From an uncultured Sutterella sp. (GTDB lineage Bacteria > Pseudomonadota > Gammaproteobacteria > Burkholderiales > Burkholderiaceae_F), in assembly GCA_905212345.1 (NCBI GenBank), contig CAJMEC010000037.1:1-17735 (forward strand): 17,735 bases of DNA, written 5' to 3'. Position 1 is the first letter of the stretch; each line of letters opens with the position of its first letter. The translations under genes and the position numbers were made by a program. The notes beneath the pieces were generated by a model, which was not told the DNA's origin, searched no databases, and saw nothing but the letters and a program-made list of their open reading frames with translations. Shown in pieces: positions 1-8,377 of this stretch.

Positions 1-1111
<1,111 letters not shown>

Positions 1112-1286
1112 AATCTCTGTTGCTGATTTCCATCAGCGTCGCACTCATTCAGAATTAAAGAAGAAAATGTTTTCGTCTTTACTTCAAACTTGAGTACCCA
1201 GTTTTCAAAGTTTTCTAGAAGCTCGAAAGCTTCTTGAGTCATCTTCGCATCAACCGGATACTCACGCTTATCGGTTCGTTGATCAA

Positions 1287-1299
1287 TTTTTAAAGAACA
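1287..1299 (-). promoter_or_regulatory. boxA-like rRNA antitermination site in the 16S leader
   Basis: The reverse strand reads TGTTCTTTAAAAA followed by TTGATC, close to the boxA consensus TGCTCTTTAACA that NusB/NusE bind in bacterial rRNA leaders. It lies between the promoters and the mature 16S 5' end, the expected place. About 175 bases of leader separate it from 16S; no tRNA or protein gene is seen there. Confidence 0.7.
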
Positions 1300-1332
1300 T
1301 TTCGTTGCCCTTTCGAGCTGACGAGTTTGAGA

Positions 1333-1360
1333 ATTATAAGACTCAAATTCGTCTTGTCAA
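1333..1360 (-). promoter_or_regulatory. rRNA operon proximal promoter
   Basis: On the reverse strand a perfect -35 (TTGACA, 1355-1360) and a perfect -10 (TATAAT, 1333-1338) are 16 bases apart. The very A/T-rich stretch just upstream (about 1366-1394) could serve as an UP element. Transcription would start near 1325, heading toward boxA and 16S. Confidence 0.8.
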
Positions 1361-1403
1361 GTCTTTTTGAAAATATTTTTTATTTTCTTTTTTCACTTGA
1401 CTC

Positions 1404-1423
1404 GTTTGAGCTCTCGCTCAAAC
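1404..1423. repeat. Perfect inverted repeat in the rRNA promoter region
   Basis: GTTTGAGC and GCTCAAAC form 8-base arms around a 4-base spacer (TCTC), between the middle and proximal rRNA promoters. It could be a protein-binding dyad or a hairpin in transcripts from the upstream promoters. Its function is unknown and no T-tract follows it. Confidence 0.5.
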
Positions 1424-1433
1424 AGGGAGTGGA

Positions 1434-1462
1434 ATCTTACTCGAAGAATTTTCCACCGTCAA
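1434..1462 (-). promoter_or_regulatory. rRNA operon middle promoter candidate
   Basis: On the reverse strand TTGACG (1457-1462) and TAAGAT (1434-1439) are 17 bases apart, a good but imperfect sigma-70-type match. It lies between two other promoter-like elements pointing the same way, as expected for tandem rRNA promoters. Confidence 0.5.
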
Positions 1463-1532
1463 GAGCCTTGTAGAATTTTTTTTAACTCCACAAGATCTGG
1501 ACTTTCGTCGCTCATTGAGCAACGGGTTGCGT

Positions 1533-1560
1533 ATTTTAACCCCAGAATCGACTTTGTCAA
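1533..1560 (-). promoter_or_regulatory. rRNA operon distal promoter candidate
   Basis: On the reverse strand TTGACA (1555-1560) and TAAAAT (1533-1538) are 16 bases apart. It starts just past the terminator of the upstream AsmA gene, so it would be the first promoter of the rRNA operon. Confidence 0.6.
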
Positions 1561-1585
1561 GACTTCTGGCTAAAAAATTCTTGCT

Positions 1586-1613
1586 AAAAAAATTTGGGGG
1601 CTTGCGCCCCCAA
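1586..1613 (-). terminator. Intrinsic terminator after the asmA-like gene
   Basis: Read on the reverse strand, an 8-base G/C-rich stem (TTGGGGGC / GCCCCCAA) with a 4-base loop is followed by seven T after one A. It begins 17 bases past the stop codon and insulates the strong rRNA promoters from upstream transcription. Confidence 0.92.
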
Positions 1614-1629
1614 TCTTTCATGTGAATTG

Positions 1630-3726
1630 TTAATGCCTAAAAAGCTTTTCTAACCCTTGAATGATTTTCTTAGGATCTTTAGTGGCTTCCTTGATGACAT
1701 CCTTGACACCGGCTTCCAGTGCTGCTTCTAAATCAATTCCATAACTGGGAGCTTGAATTGTTCCGCCCAACTTAATGGGAACACTGATTCTGCGACCGTC
1801 TACACTCGTGGCCAACTTAGCCGTTATAAGTCCAGACAATGATTCATCTATTAACCCCACTGCAACCTGGCCTTTGACTTCAGCCACTGAAGTCTTTCCG
1901 TCTAACGAATGAATATTCAGAACTCCATTCGATATGTTGGCCGATGCACTCAAAATACTGAATCGAGTCTGATCCTCATCTTTCATGATTAAACCCGTGA
2001 CCTTCTTGGCTTTCACCGCATTACCCACTTTCTCTAGCGATAGTCCTTTGAGAACTGCGTTGTTGGCTGATACCGATATCTGACCATTGGCACTCTTTAA
2101 AAGAGCGGTCTTTTCCAAACCTAGACCAGCCAATTTCACCGTAGCATTTGCTTTGCCATAAAGCTTTGCTTCACTACCCAAAGCTTGCATTAAAGCTTGG
2201 GTATCAACCCCTTTAGCATTGAGATCAAATGACCATTTTTCCGTAGCGTTTATTTGACCCTTACCGCTAAAGGTGCCTGAGCAAGCATTAGCCAAAAGGT
2301 TATTAAAGCTCAACACCCCTTTTGACAAACTCAGGGTCGTATCAAAGTTAGACACGGTCAACCCTTGATACTTCAATGTATTGACGTGAATACCAAAGCG
2401 TCCGTTTGCTCGATTCAGTACGTCCAGGTTTGATGTTGATGCAGCATAAGCTTGCGAAATAACCGAGACCGTACTACTGGAGACTTTTTTCCTCTCTTGT
2501 CCAGAAACCTTAAGCCACTTGTCTGCTACAAAAGAATCCAGTGTGAAATACCCGTTGATTGTCGGGACATTGAATCCAATTAATTTAACTTCGCTTTCCC
2601 AGGAAGAATTATCGAGTTTTCCATTTAGCTTCAAATCAACTTTATCTCCTGGTGTCATTGAAACTTGGCCATTAAAGGGAACTTGTAAAACCGCATGCCC
2701 AAGGTTGGCCTGAACATTTCCTGCCAACTTTTGACTCTGCAAACTAAAGGCTTCAATTTCACCGGCAAAATCACCGTTGACGTTAGCTTTAACTGTGTCA
2801 GCCTGTGAAACGTTTACATTTAATCCCTCTAAGCTCCATGTCTGCATTTGTTTTGTCTGAGCAGTATTAAATACACCCATGACGCTGACATCATTTACTT
2901 TAGCTGTAATGTTGGCTCCTTGGACAAGCACATCTTTAGAAGCATATTTCAGAAGATTTGCTTTAACTTCTGCCGAAATTGATTGTTCCTTTTGGTTCGC
3001 CGACACGGTAATAGACGGCTTATCCATACTCAATGACATCGTTTTTACGTCGTATGTCACCGTCGAATTAAAAGCCACTTGACCATTCAATCCCTGAGTT
3101 TTTTCAGCAAAGCGGGTACTGAATTTAACCGGGGTTGTTCCGTTGAGTCCAAGCTTGCCTGTTGAGAGGTTTAATGAATCAACGGAATATACTTTTTGAT
3201 TTTGCAATCCATAGGCCGTCAGGGCCGCATTTCTGATTTCTAAACTGGCCACTTCAAGATTTTTGATAAATGACGAGTCTTGATTGGCATTGCTCTTTTC
3301 TGTCTCATTAGGCGGAACTGTCTGTGAAGCGCCTTCTTGTGCGGAGCTTTCGTGAATTTTCTTCAAAAGCCGAGATACATTGACTTGACCTTTCAAACCA
3401 TCAACGACCACAGCATCAAACTGCACATCCCCTTTGAGCAAAGGTAAAACGGCAACGCCAACCTCAGCTCCATTTAACGTGAACTGCGGCTTATCGCTTC
3501 CCTCAAAAGACAAAGTTGTCGGTGGTAAAACAATCTGAATTTTTGGGAAAAACTTTGTTTGCAACTCTCCCTGAAAAACGAGTGTACGGTTAAACCGTTC
3601 AGACGCCTCTTTTTTCAATTGCTCTGCAATGGTTGCATTGTCTAAAAAATATGTTGCAGCCGCCCACATCGCGCCAGTCGCAACAACGCCTACACTCACA
3701 ACACCAATCAGAATTTTTCGCAACAT
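1630..3726 (-). CDS. AsmA family protein (large envelope protein)
   Basis: This 698-residue protein has one N-terminal membrane segment (about residues 5-27) and then a long, beta-rich, low-cysteine periplasmic region. Only two parts look conserved: the N-terminal AsmA region (to about 130, with the LPPTTLSFEG and VAVLPLLKG patterns) and the C-terminal AsmA-like region (about 490-660, including GQISVSANNAVLKGLSLEKV and VPIKLGGTIQAPSYGIDLEA). AsmA-type proteins are inner-membrane anchored and are linked in the literature to outer-membrane biogenesis and lipid transfer between membranes; the cargo here cannot be told. The ATG has a good ribosome site, GGAGG seven bases upstream. It appears monocistronic, with its own terminator and a strong terminator also upstream, behind pyrD. 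Confidence 0.88.
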   Translation of the reverse strand: MLRKILIGVVSVGVVATGAMWAAATYFLDNATIAEQLKKEASERFNRTLVFQGELQTKFFPKIQIVLPPTTLSFEGSDKPQFTLNGAEVGVAVLPLLKGDVQFDAVVVDGLKGQVNVSRLLKKIHESSAQEGASQTVPPNETEKSNANQDSSFIKNLEVASLEIRNAALTAYGLQNQKVYSVDSLNLSTGKLGLNGTTPVKFSTRFAEKTQGLNGQVAFNSTVTYDVKTMSLSMDKPSITVSANQKEQSISAEVKANLLKYASKDVLVQGANITAKVNDVSVMGVFNTAQTKQMQTWSLEGLNVNVSQADTVKANVNGDFAGEIEAFSLQSQKLAGNVQANLGHAVLQVPFNGQVSMTPGDKVDLKLNGKLDNSSWESEVKLIGFNVPTINGYFTLDSFVADKWLKVSGQERKKVSSSTVSVISQAYAASTSNLDVLNRANGRFGIHVNTLKYQGLTVSNFDTTLSLSKGVLSFNNLLANACSGTFSGKGQINATEKWSFDLNAKGVDTQALMQALGSEAKLYGKANATVKLAGLGLEKTALLKSANGQISVSANNAVLKGLSLEKVGNAVKAKKVTGLIMKDEDQTRFSILSASANISNGVLNIHSLDGKTSVAEVKGQVAVGLIDESLSGLITAKLATSVDGRRISVPIKLGGTIQAPSYGIDLEAALEAGVKDVIKEATKDPKKIIQGLEKLFRH

Positions 3727-3815
3727 GACGATCCCTCCGTCAGCTACCGTCGGATAAGTTCAGTGTAGTACAACTTCTCGGTGACAGGAGAGGCAAATTG
3801 TTGAGAATTGCAAAC

Positions 3816-3849
3816 AAAAAAGGAAGCTACCGAAGCAACTTCCTTTTTT
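3816..3849 (-). terminator. Intrinsic terminator after pyrD, with a UUCG tetraloop
   Basis: On the reverse strand a long stem (GGAAGTTGC / GTAGCTTCC, with two G-T pairs) closes on a C(UUCG)G tetraloop. An A-run precedes it and six T follow, so the A/T runs extend the stem and it may also stop transcription from the other direction. It begins 21 bases after the pyrD stop. Confidence 0.9.
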
Positions 3850-3870
3850 CTTTAAAGCAAGCGTGAACAA

Positions 3871-4944
3871 TTAGGGGCGAAGCGAAGCAACCGGACCAGT
3901 TTGCGTCTTACGCCACTTAGCCACTGCGTCCACACAATCGGGCACCAACACCGGACCGTTATAGATGAAGCCTGTAAATAATTGCACCAATTTAGCACCG
4001 GCTTGCATCTTCTCAACAGCGTCTTCTCCCGTCATCACTCCACCGCTGGCAATAATCGGCATCGTTTCGTGCAAATGCTGATACAAAAGATGGACCACCT
4101 CGGTAGAGCGAGCACGCAAGGGCTTACCGGAAAGACCTCCCGTTTCATTGCAGTGGGGCATACCAGGAATGGCATCGCGAGAAATTGTCGTGTTGGTAGC
4201 AATAATGGCATCAATACCGAAACTGACCAACTGATCAGAAATTCTCAAAATGTCATCGTTTTCCAAATCTGGCGCAATTTTAAGTGCGATAGGAACATAC
4301 TTGCCTTCGTTTTCATCCACTAAGCGCTTGCGCTCTGTTGTGATAGCCGTCAACAACTTATTGAGTTCGTCATCGGCTTGGAGAGTGCGCAAATTTTTTG
4401 TATTTGGAGAGGAAATATTGATCGCAATGTAGTCGGCGTGGTTGTAGACCTTACGCAAACAAATCAAATAGTCATCCACAGCTCGTTCAATCGGTGTGAC
4501 TGCATTTTTACCGATATTGATCCCAAGGATGCCTCCACGGCTTCTGAAAGCGGCGGCGCTACGAAGATGTTCCAAAACTTCATCTACACCGTGGTTATTA
4601 AATCCCATGCGATTAATGACACCTTCAGCTGGAATCACGCGGAAAAGACGCGGTTTCGGGTTGCCGGGCTGAGCTTTCGGCGTTATCGTACCCACTTCAA
4701 CGTGACCAAATCCCAAACCACCGAAGGCGCTTACTCGCTCGCCATTTTTGTCCATACCGGCAGCTAAACCGACCACGTTAGGAAAACGTAACCCCATCAC
4801 TTCAATCGGATCTTCCACCGGATCACGGGTTACCAGTTTCGTCAATCCCAAATTCACTGCCCAATCCAAATTAGACATAATCACGGAGTGAGCCGTTTCA
4901 GGATCCATGGAAAACAGAATCTTACGAGCAATGGAGTAAAGCAT
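3871..4944 (-). CDS. pyrD: Dihydroorotate dehydrogenase (quinone), class 2
   Basis: This 357-residue protein oxidises dihydroorotate to orotate in pyrimidine synthesis, passing electrons through FMN to membrane quinones. Class 2 is shown by the N-terminal amphipathic extension (residues 1-45, MLYSIARKILFSMDPETAH) and by Ser as catalytic base in NISSPNT (176-182, the base expected at Ser179). Other conserved blocks are GLAAGMDKNG (59-68), GFNNHG (114-119), LKIAPD (221-226), ATNTT (249-253), GGLSGKPL (269-276) and IASGGVMTGEDA (298-309). Length is slightly above E. coli PyrD (336) because of a short tail. The ribosome site is modest (AAGAGA eight bases before ATG). A TACAAT-like -10 lies at 5012-5017 in the 139-base gap upstream, without a clear -35. 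It is a housekeeping gene unrelated in function to its neighbours. Confidence 0.97.
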   Translation of the reverse strand: MLYSIARKILFSMDPETAHSVIMSNLDWAVNLGLTKLVTRDPVEDPIEVMGLRFPNVVGLAAGMDKNGERVSAFGGLGFGHVEVGTITPKAQPGNPKPRLFRVIPAEGVINRMGFNNHGVDEVLEHLRSAAAFRSRGGILGINIGKNAVTPIERAVDDYLICLRKVYNHADYIAINISSPNTKNLRTLQADDELNKLLTAITTERKRLVDENEGKYVPIALKIAPDLENDDILRISDQLVSFGIDAIIATNTTISRDAIPGMPHCNETGGLSGKPLRARSTEVVHLLYQHLHETMPIIASGGVMTGEDAVEKMQAGAKLVQLFTGFIYNGPVLVPDCVDAVAKWRKTQTGPVASLRP

Positions 4945-5064
4945 ATTGAGTCTCTTATTATCGAAAAATCAGTTTGGAGAGCCGAAATTCAGCTTGATCA
5001 TCGAGTTGGTTATTGTACCCGATTACGGCGTAAATCGCTTTTCAGATATAGGGGATGAATTGCA

Positions 5065-5085
5065 GAAAAAAGTCGCTTTCAGACT
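5065..5085 (-). terminator. Weak terminator candidate at the end of the bcs-nudix operon
   Basis: On the reverse strand AGTC and GACT form only a 4-base stem with a 7-base loop, overlapping the nudix stop codon and followed by a run of T (5065-5071). The stem is short, so read-through into pyrD is quite possible. Confidence 0.35.
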
Positions 5086-5638
5086 ACTCATCCAATCGGT
5101 ACATATGAAGGAGAAACTCTCCCTTTTGTCTGTCATGGAAATAATGTTTAAGAGTTGTTTTAACTGTTGTAAAACTGATCTCGTCCCAAGGAATTTCACT
5201 TTCTGAAAATAGACGCTGTTCCATGGTTTCCGGTCCCGGTGTCAATGGTAGAGAATCTAATTCAGACAAAAAGAAAAAGTGCACTTGGCTTGCGTAGGGA
5301 ACATCAATCACAGTAAAAAGCATACCGCCTTGCGCGTGAGCTCCCGTCTCTTCCAATGTTTCTCTCAAGGCTCCTTGCTGCAATGTCTCATGAGCTTCCA
5401 TAAATCCGGCCGGTAGCGTCCATTTCCCTTTGCGGGGCTCAATGGCACGCCGACACAGTAACACACGATCGCCGCAAACCGGCAGTGTCCCAACCACCGG
5501 TGTTGGATTTACATAATGAACAAAACCGCACGCCTCACACACCTCTCGTACCCGAACATCATCAAGAGGACGCTTAGTCACAAGAGGATGACCGCACATT
5601 GGGCAAAACTTATAGCGAGGAGCGTCCATTGGTTTCAT
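5084..5638 (-). CDS. Zinc-ribbon Nudix hydrolase, last gene of the bcs operon
   Basis: The protein (184 residues from the chosen start) has an N-terminal zinc ribbon, CPMC (12-15) and CEAC (34-37), then a complete Nudix box: G78, E84, R92-E93, E96-E97, G99, matching GX5EX7REUXEEXGU. Such enzymes cleave nucleoside diphosphates linked to another group. Zinc-ribbon members of this type are usually called ADP-ribose or NADH pyrophosphatase-like, but the substrate cannot be read from sequence. The start at 5638 is preferred because its ATG shares one base with the bcsG stop (TAATG) and follows AAGGA, implying translational coupling. An ATG 27 bases upstream (5665) also has a possible ribosome site and would overlap bcsG. 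Co-transcription with cellulose genes is unusual. Confidence 0.9.
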   Translation of the reverse strand: MKPMDAPRYKFCPMCGHPLVTKRPLDDVRVREVCEACGFVHYVNPTPVVGTLPVCGDRVLLCRRAIEPRKGKWTLPAGFMEAHETLQQGALRETLEETGAHAQGGMLFTVIDVPYASQVHFFFLSELDSLPLTPGPETMEQRLFSESEIPWDEISFTTVKTTLKHYFHDRQKGEFLLHMYRLDE

Positions 5639-7284
5639 TACCGTTCCTTCGGGTACGGACGCCATTCGCCACCTTTTTGACGAATGTAATCATTATCACG
5701 ATAGGTTAAAACCACAGATTGACCATTTTCAGAAACCGGATTGGTTTCCGGCAGATCCCGCACCAATTCTTCCAGAGGCACGCTGCCACCGTCTGCGCCA
5801 AAATAGTTCAATGCCAAAGCGCGACCGATCAAAGTACTCATCGCCATGTAACTTGTGTGTCCTGTTACGTGAATGGGTTCGGCCGGAAGATTCTTGATAC
5901 CAAAAAACTTCACCATAAGCGGCACTTCGGTGATTCGCATGCTTGGAATATCACGCAAACGCGGGGCTTGAATTCGATCACCACGAACGGCGGCACCGTG
6001 CTCAGGAACAACAATCAGCATCACTTTACGCCCAGAGCGTTCCAACTCATGCATAAAAGTTTGCAGATCATCAAGGAAACGAATAGCACGAGGCTTAAAT
6101 TCTTCCCAACGGCTGTGACGGGGCAAACGGTTGCCGTCATGCAACGCGATAAAGTTAAAGAGAGTGACGTGTCGTTCAGACGTTTTATCTTTAGCCGTCT
6201 TCCGCTGCCAATCGCGCAGCACCGCTAAATCATCTGCGATTTCCTCATCGTCAAAAGCCATATAGCGGACAGGATATTTTGCTGTGCTTTCAAGCGGAGC
6301 CATCAAACCGGCCTTATCTCTAAGCGTTTGCAGGTAGTTGTCATATTGTCCCTTATGGTCAAGGTACAAGTGCTGACGGTACCCCAATTGATCGAGACGA
6401 TTCATGATTTCGCACTCTGGACGGCGGCCATCGTAAAGGGCGTCATGATTGACTTGTCCACAGACAGCGTTGAGCAATCGTAATGTAGCAGGACCTGAGT
6501 ACGATGTCGCCGAATTAAAGTGGTCAAAGCGGATATTGAACTCCGACAAAACCGGATGATTCATCAAATCTGATGCGATCAAATCATCGTTAGAAAGCGA
6601 ACAGATATTCATCAGAATAATTTCAAACGGCGTGTCGTTAGCCGAAAGCCCTTGAGGAAACTCCGCCCGACGATCTTTTTCATAGTCCAAAAAGGCGGTG
6701 TACCAGCGATCGATCGTCTCCGAAGTAATGGCAGACGGATCCGCAGGAGCGGCTTGTTGAGGGGCGGCGGCCTGACTATTTTCGGCCACCTGAACGGCCA
6801 CCGGTGCAACAGGCTGAGACCTCCAAGCTACATAGTAGGGTTGGAAAACCAAACACAAAAAATAAATCAGGGTGAAAACTGAAATTCTTACCCAATCTTT
6901 TATCAAACAGTAAAGCAAGATAACGGCAGCCCCCCAGGCCAACATCTTGATATTGACAAAATCAACGGCCAACTGGGCAATATAAGCGGCCGAGAAGCCG
7001 ACAATATTTTGTGCATTACTGATGATGCTGTCCGGTCCGGGAAGCCAGCTTTCTGAATAAATCAGAGCAAAGGCTGCCACGATGGCGACAACGGTTTGAA
7101 GCAAACTCAACACCCGATTTTTAAACGGCAACAATATGAACAATAAAAGCAAGCCGTTATATAAAAGGTTGAGTGTCAGGTATTCGTAATGGGCGAGCGC
7201 GAACTTCAGTATGAAGTACACGTTCCATAGACCGAGTCCTTTAAAAAAGAATTTCCCGGCCGAGCCCTGGTTCACATTATCCAT
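5638..7284 (-). CDS. bcsG: Cellulose phosphoethanolamine transferase BcsG
   Basis: This 548-residue inner-membrane enzyme matches E. coli BcsG (559), which moves phosphoethanolamine from phosphatidylethanolamine to glucose O6 of nascent cellulose. The N-terminal 150 residues hold about five membrane segments. A Pro/Ala-rich linker (157-185) leads to a periplasmic alkaline-phosphatase-fold domain. Recognisable sites are NICSLSNDD (226-234; Cys228, matching E. coli Cys243), the nucleophile motif SYSGPA (Ser263, matching Ser278), LHDGNR (His382) and VPEHGA (Glu428-His429, matching Glu442-His443). All key residues expected from the E. coli enzyme are present, so activity is likely. It follows bcsZ by 13 bases with only a weak ribosome site (GGAT). 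The E. coli partner BcsF is not encoded here. Confidence 0.96.
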   Translation of the reverse strand: MDNVNQGSAGKFFFKGLGLWNVYFILKFALAHYEYLTLNLLYNGLLLLFILLPFKNRVLSLLQTVVAIVAAFALIYSESWLPGPDSIISNAQNIVGFSAAYIAQLAVDFVNIKMLAWGAAVILLYCLIKDWVRISVFTLIYFLCLVFQPYYVAWRSQPVAPVAVQVAENSQAAAPQQAAPADPSAITSETIDRWYTAFLDYEKDRRAEFPQGLSANDTPFEIILMNICSLSNDDLIASDLMNHPVLSEFNIRFDHFNSATSYSGPATLRLLNAVCGQVNHDALYDGRRPECEIMNRLDQLGYRQHLYLDHKGQYDNYLQTLRDKAGLMAPLESTAKYPVRYMAFDDEEIADDLAVLRDWQRKTAKDKTSERHVTLFNFIALHDGNRLPRHSRWEEFKPRAIRFLDDLQTFMHELERSGRKVMLIVVPEHGAAVRGDRIQAPRLRDIPSMRITEVPLMVKFFGIKNLPAEPIHVTGHTSYMAMSTLIGRALALNYFGADGGSVPLEELVRDLPETNPVSENGQSVVLTYRDNDYIRQKGGEWRPYPKER

Positions 7285-7297
7285 GTTTTATCCGTTT

Positions 7298-8377
7298 TTA
7301 TTGTTGGCTTTGGTTAGGGAAATAAACCCGACCATCCTCATCAAATGCAAAATAACCTTGATCAAAACCTAAACCAAAAAGGGTTAACACATTTCTGTAG
7401 TAATTTTCCTTTTCGATAGGAGCGCTCGACAATACAGTACGAATCAAGTCAGCCGATTTATCCTGACCAAGCAATTCCAAAAGGCAGGCGCCAAAACCAT
7501 CCCATCCGGGCTGATTGATCTGAAGCGTATTCACATCAATCTTTTCCGGAGGCATATTGAGTTCTCGAGTAATTTTAATCATGGGCTCAAAATGAGCTTT
7601 CAATTGCCTATAAACAGGATCTTTCGGCGACATCATGCCTGCCCATAAATAAACGCGGATGGAATTGTAACTGCCGATCGTGTTATCCACAGAATCTACG
7701 GGTACGAGCTCTCCACGACTGGAGAAAGTTGCCCAATCTGGAGAAATGCCCGCCGGCGCACTACGGATTAACACACGCGCAGAACCTTCGAAAACATCCT
7801 GCCAATATTGATCCTCCAAAGCAAAACGTTTTAGAAGAAATAGCGGATAGTAGCTTGGATTCAACTTAACCTGACCGTCGTGTTCAAAGCCGATTCGTCC
7901 GGGTAAAAGAACCTTACCTAAATTATCGACGTCACGAACCTGAGTCTTTAACAATTCCAACATCGATCGTGCTTTTTCTGTGTAGTCCGGGCGATCCCAA
8001 AGTCGACCTGCTTCCAACAAGCAGTAGGCTATCCACATATCAGAGTCAACAGCATTATTGGTGTCTAAAATCGTCCATTGAGAACCGTCTTTGCCCCACA
8101 ACCAAGCCGCGAAATTTTTAGTGATATCGCCGGCGGACAAATTATTTTCCGTCCATTGCAACATCTCCTCGAATGTTTCCCGATCGTTATCTACCAATGC
8201 AAAGAACATAGCGTAGGATTGACCCTCGGATGTTGTAACCGCACGCGCATCACTGTAATCAACCACTCGGCCACCTTCCATGCCAACGGCCTTAAATTGA
8301 TCCCACATCGGCCAAGCGGCTAAAACTGATGAACTCATTGTCATCGCTAAAGTCAACGCTAAAATCAGTTTTCTCAT
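7298..8377 (-). CDS. bcsZ: GH8 endoglucanase BcsZ, with Asn at the catalytic-base position
   Basis: This 359-residue periplasmic protein has a signal peptide (1-20, ending SSVLA/A) and a glycoside hydrolase family 8 domain. In cellulose operons BcsZ trims glucan during export. The catalytic acid is in TTSEGQSY (Glu51, matching E. coli Glu55), and the conserved Asp of the -1 site is in VDSDMW (Asp111). The block that reads SYDAIRVY in E. coli, with base Asp243, reads SYNSIRVY here (Asn238); the codon AAT is clear in the DNA. Other family blocks, such as LLPGRIGF, LNPSYYP and VLTLFGLGFDQ, are intact. The start at 8377 is chosen over a longer frame because it gives a proper signal peptide, has AGAGGA eight bases upstream, and overlaps the bcsB stop as ATGA. 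Whether it still hydrolyses cellulose is uncertain. Confidence 0.95.
   Translation of the reverse strand: MRKLILALTLAMTMSSSVLAAWPMWDQFKAVGMEGGRVVDYSDARAVTTSEGQSYAMFFALVDNDRETFEEMLQWTENNLSAGDITKNFAAWLWGKDGSQWTILDTNNAVDSDMWIAYCLLEAGRLWDRPDYTEKARSMLELLKTQVRDVDNLGKVLLPGRIGFEHDGQVKLNPSYYPLFLLKRFALEDQYWQDVFEGSARVLIRSAPAGISPDWATFSSRGELVPVDSVDNTIGSYNSIRVYLWAGMMSPKDPVYRQLKAHFEPMIKITRELNMPPEKIDVNTLQINQPGWDGFGACLLELLGQDKSADLIRTVLSSAPIEKENYYRNVLTLFGLGFDQGYFAFDEDGRVYFPNQSQQ

Noticed and set aside
1367..1621. Two overlapping short frames on opposite strands (1367-1573 plus, 1418-1621 minus)
   Set aside because: They cover the rRNA promoter region and the asmA-like terminator, show no recognisable protein features and have no good ribosome site.
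4946..5206. Plus-strand frame of 86 codons between pyrD and nudix
   Set aside because: It overlaps the nudix gene antisense and spans a probable promoter region; no homology is recognised.
5639..5665. Longer nudix start at 5665
   Set aside because: It overlaps bcsG by 28 bases and adds nine unconserved residues; the TAATG-coupled ATG at 5638 fits better, though it is not proven.
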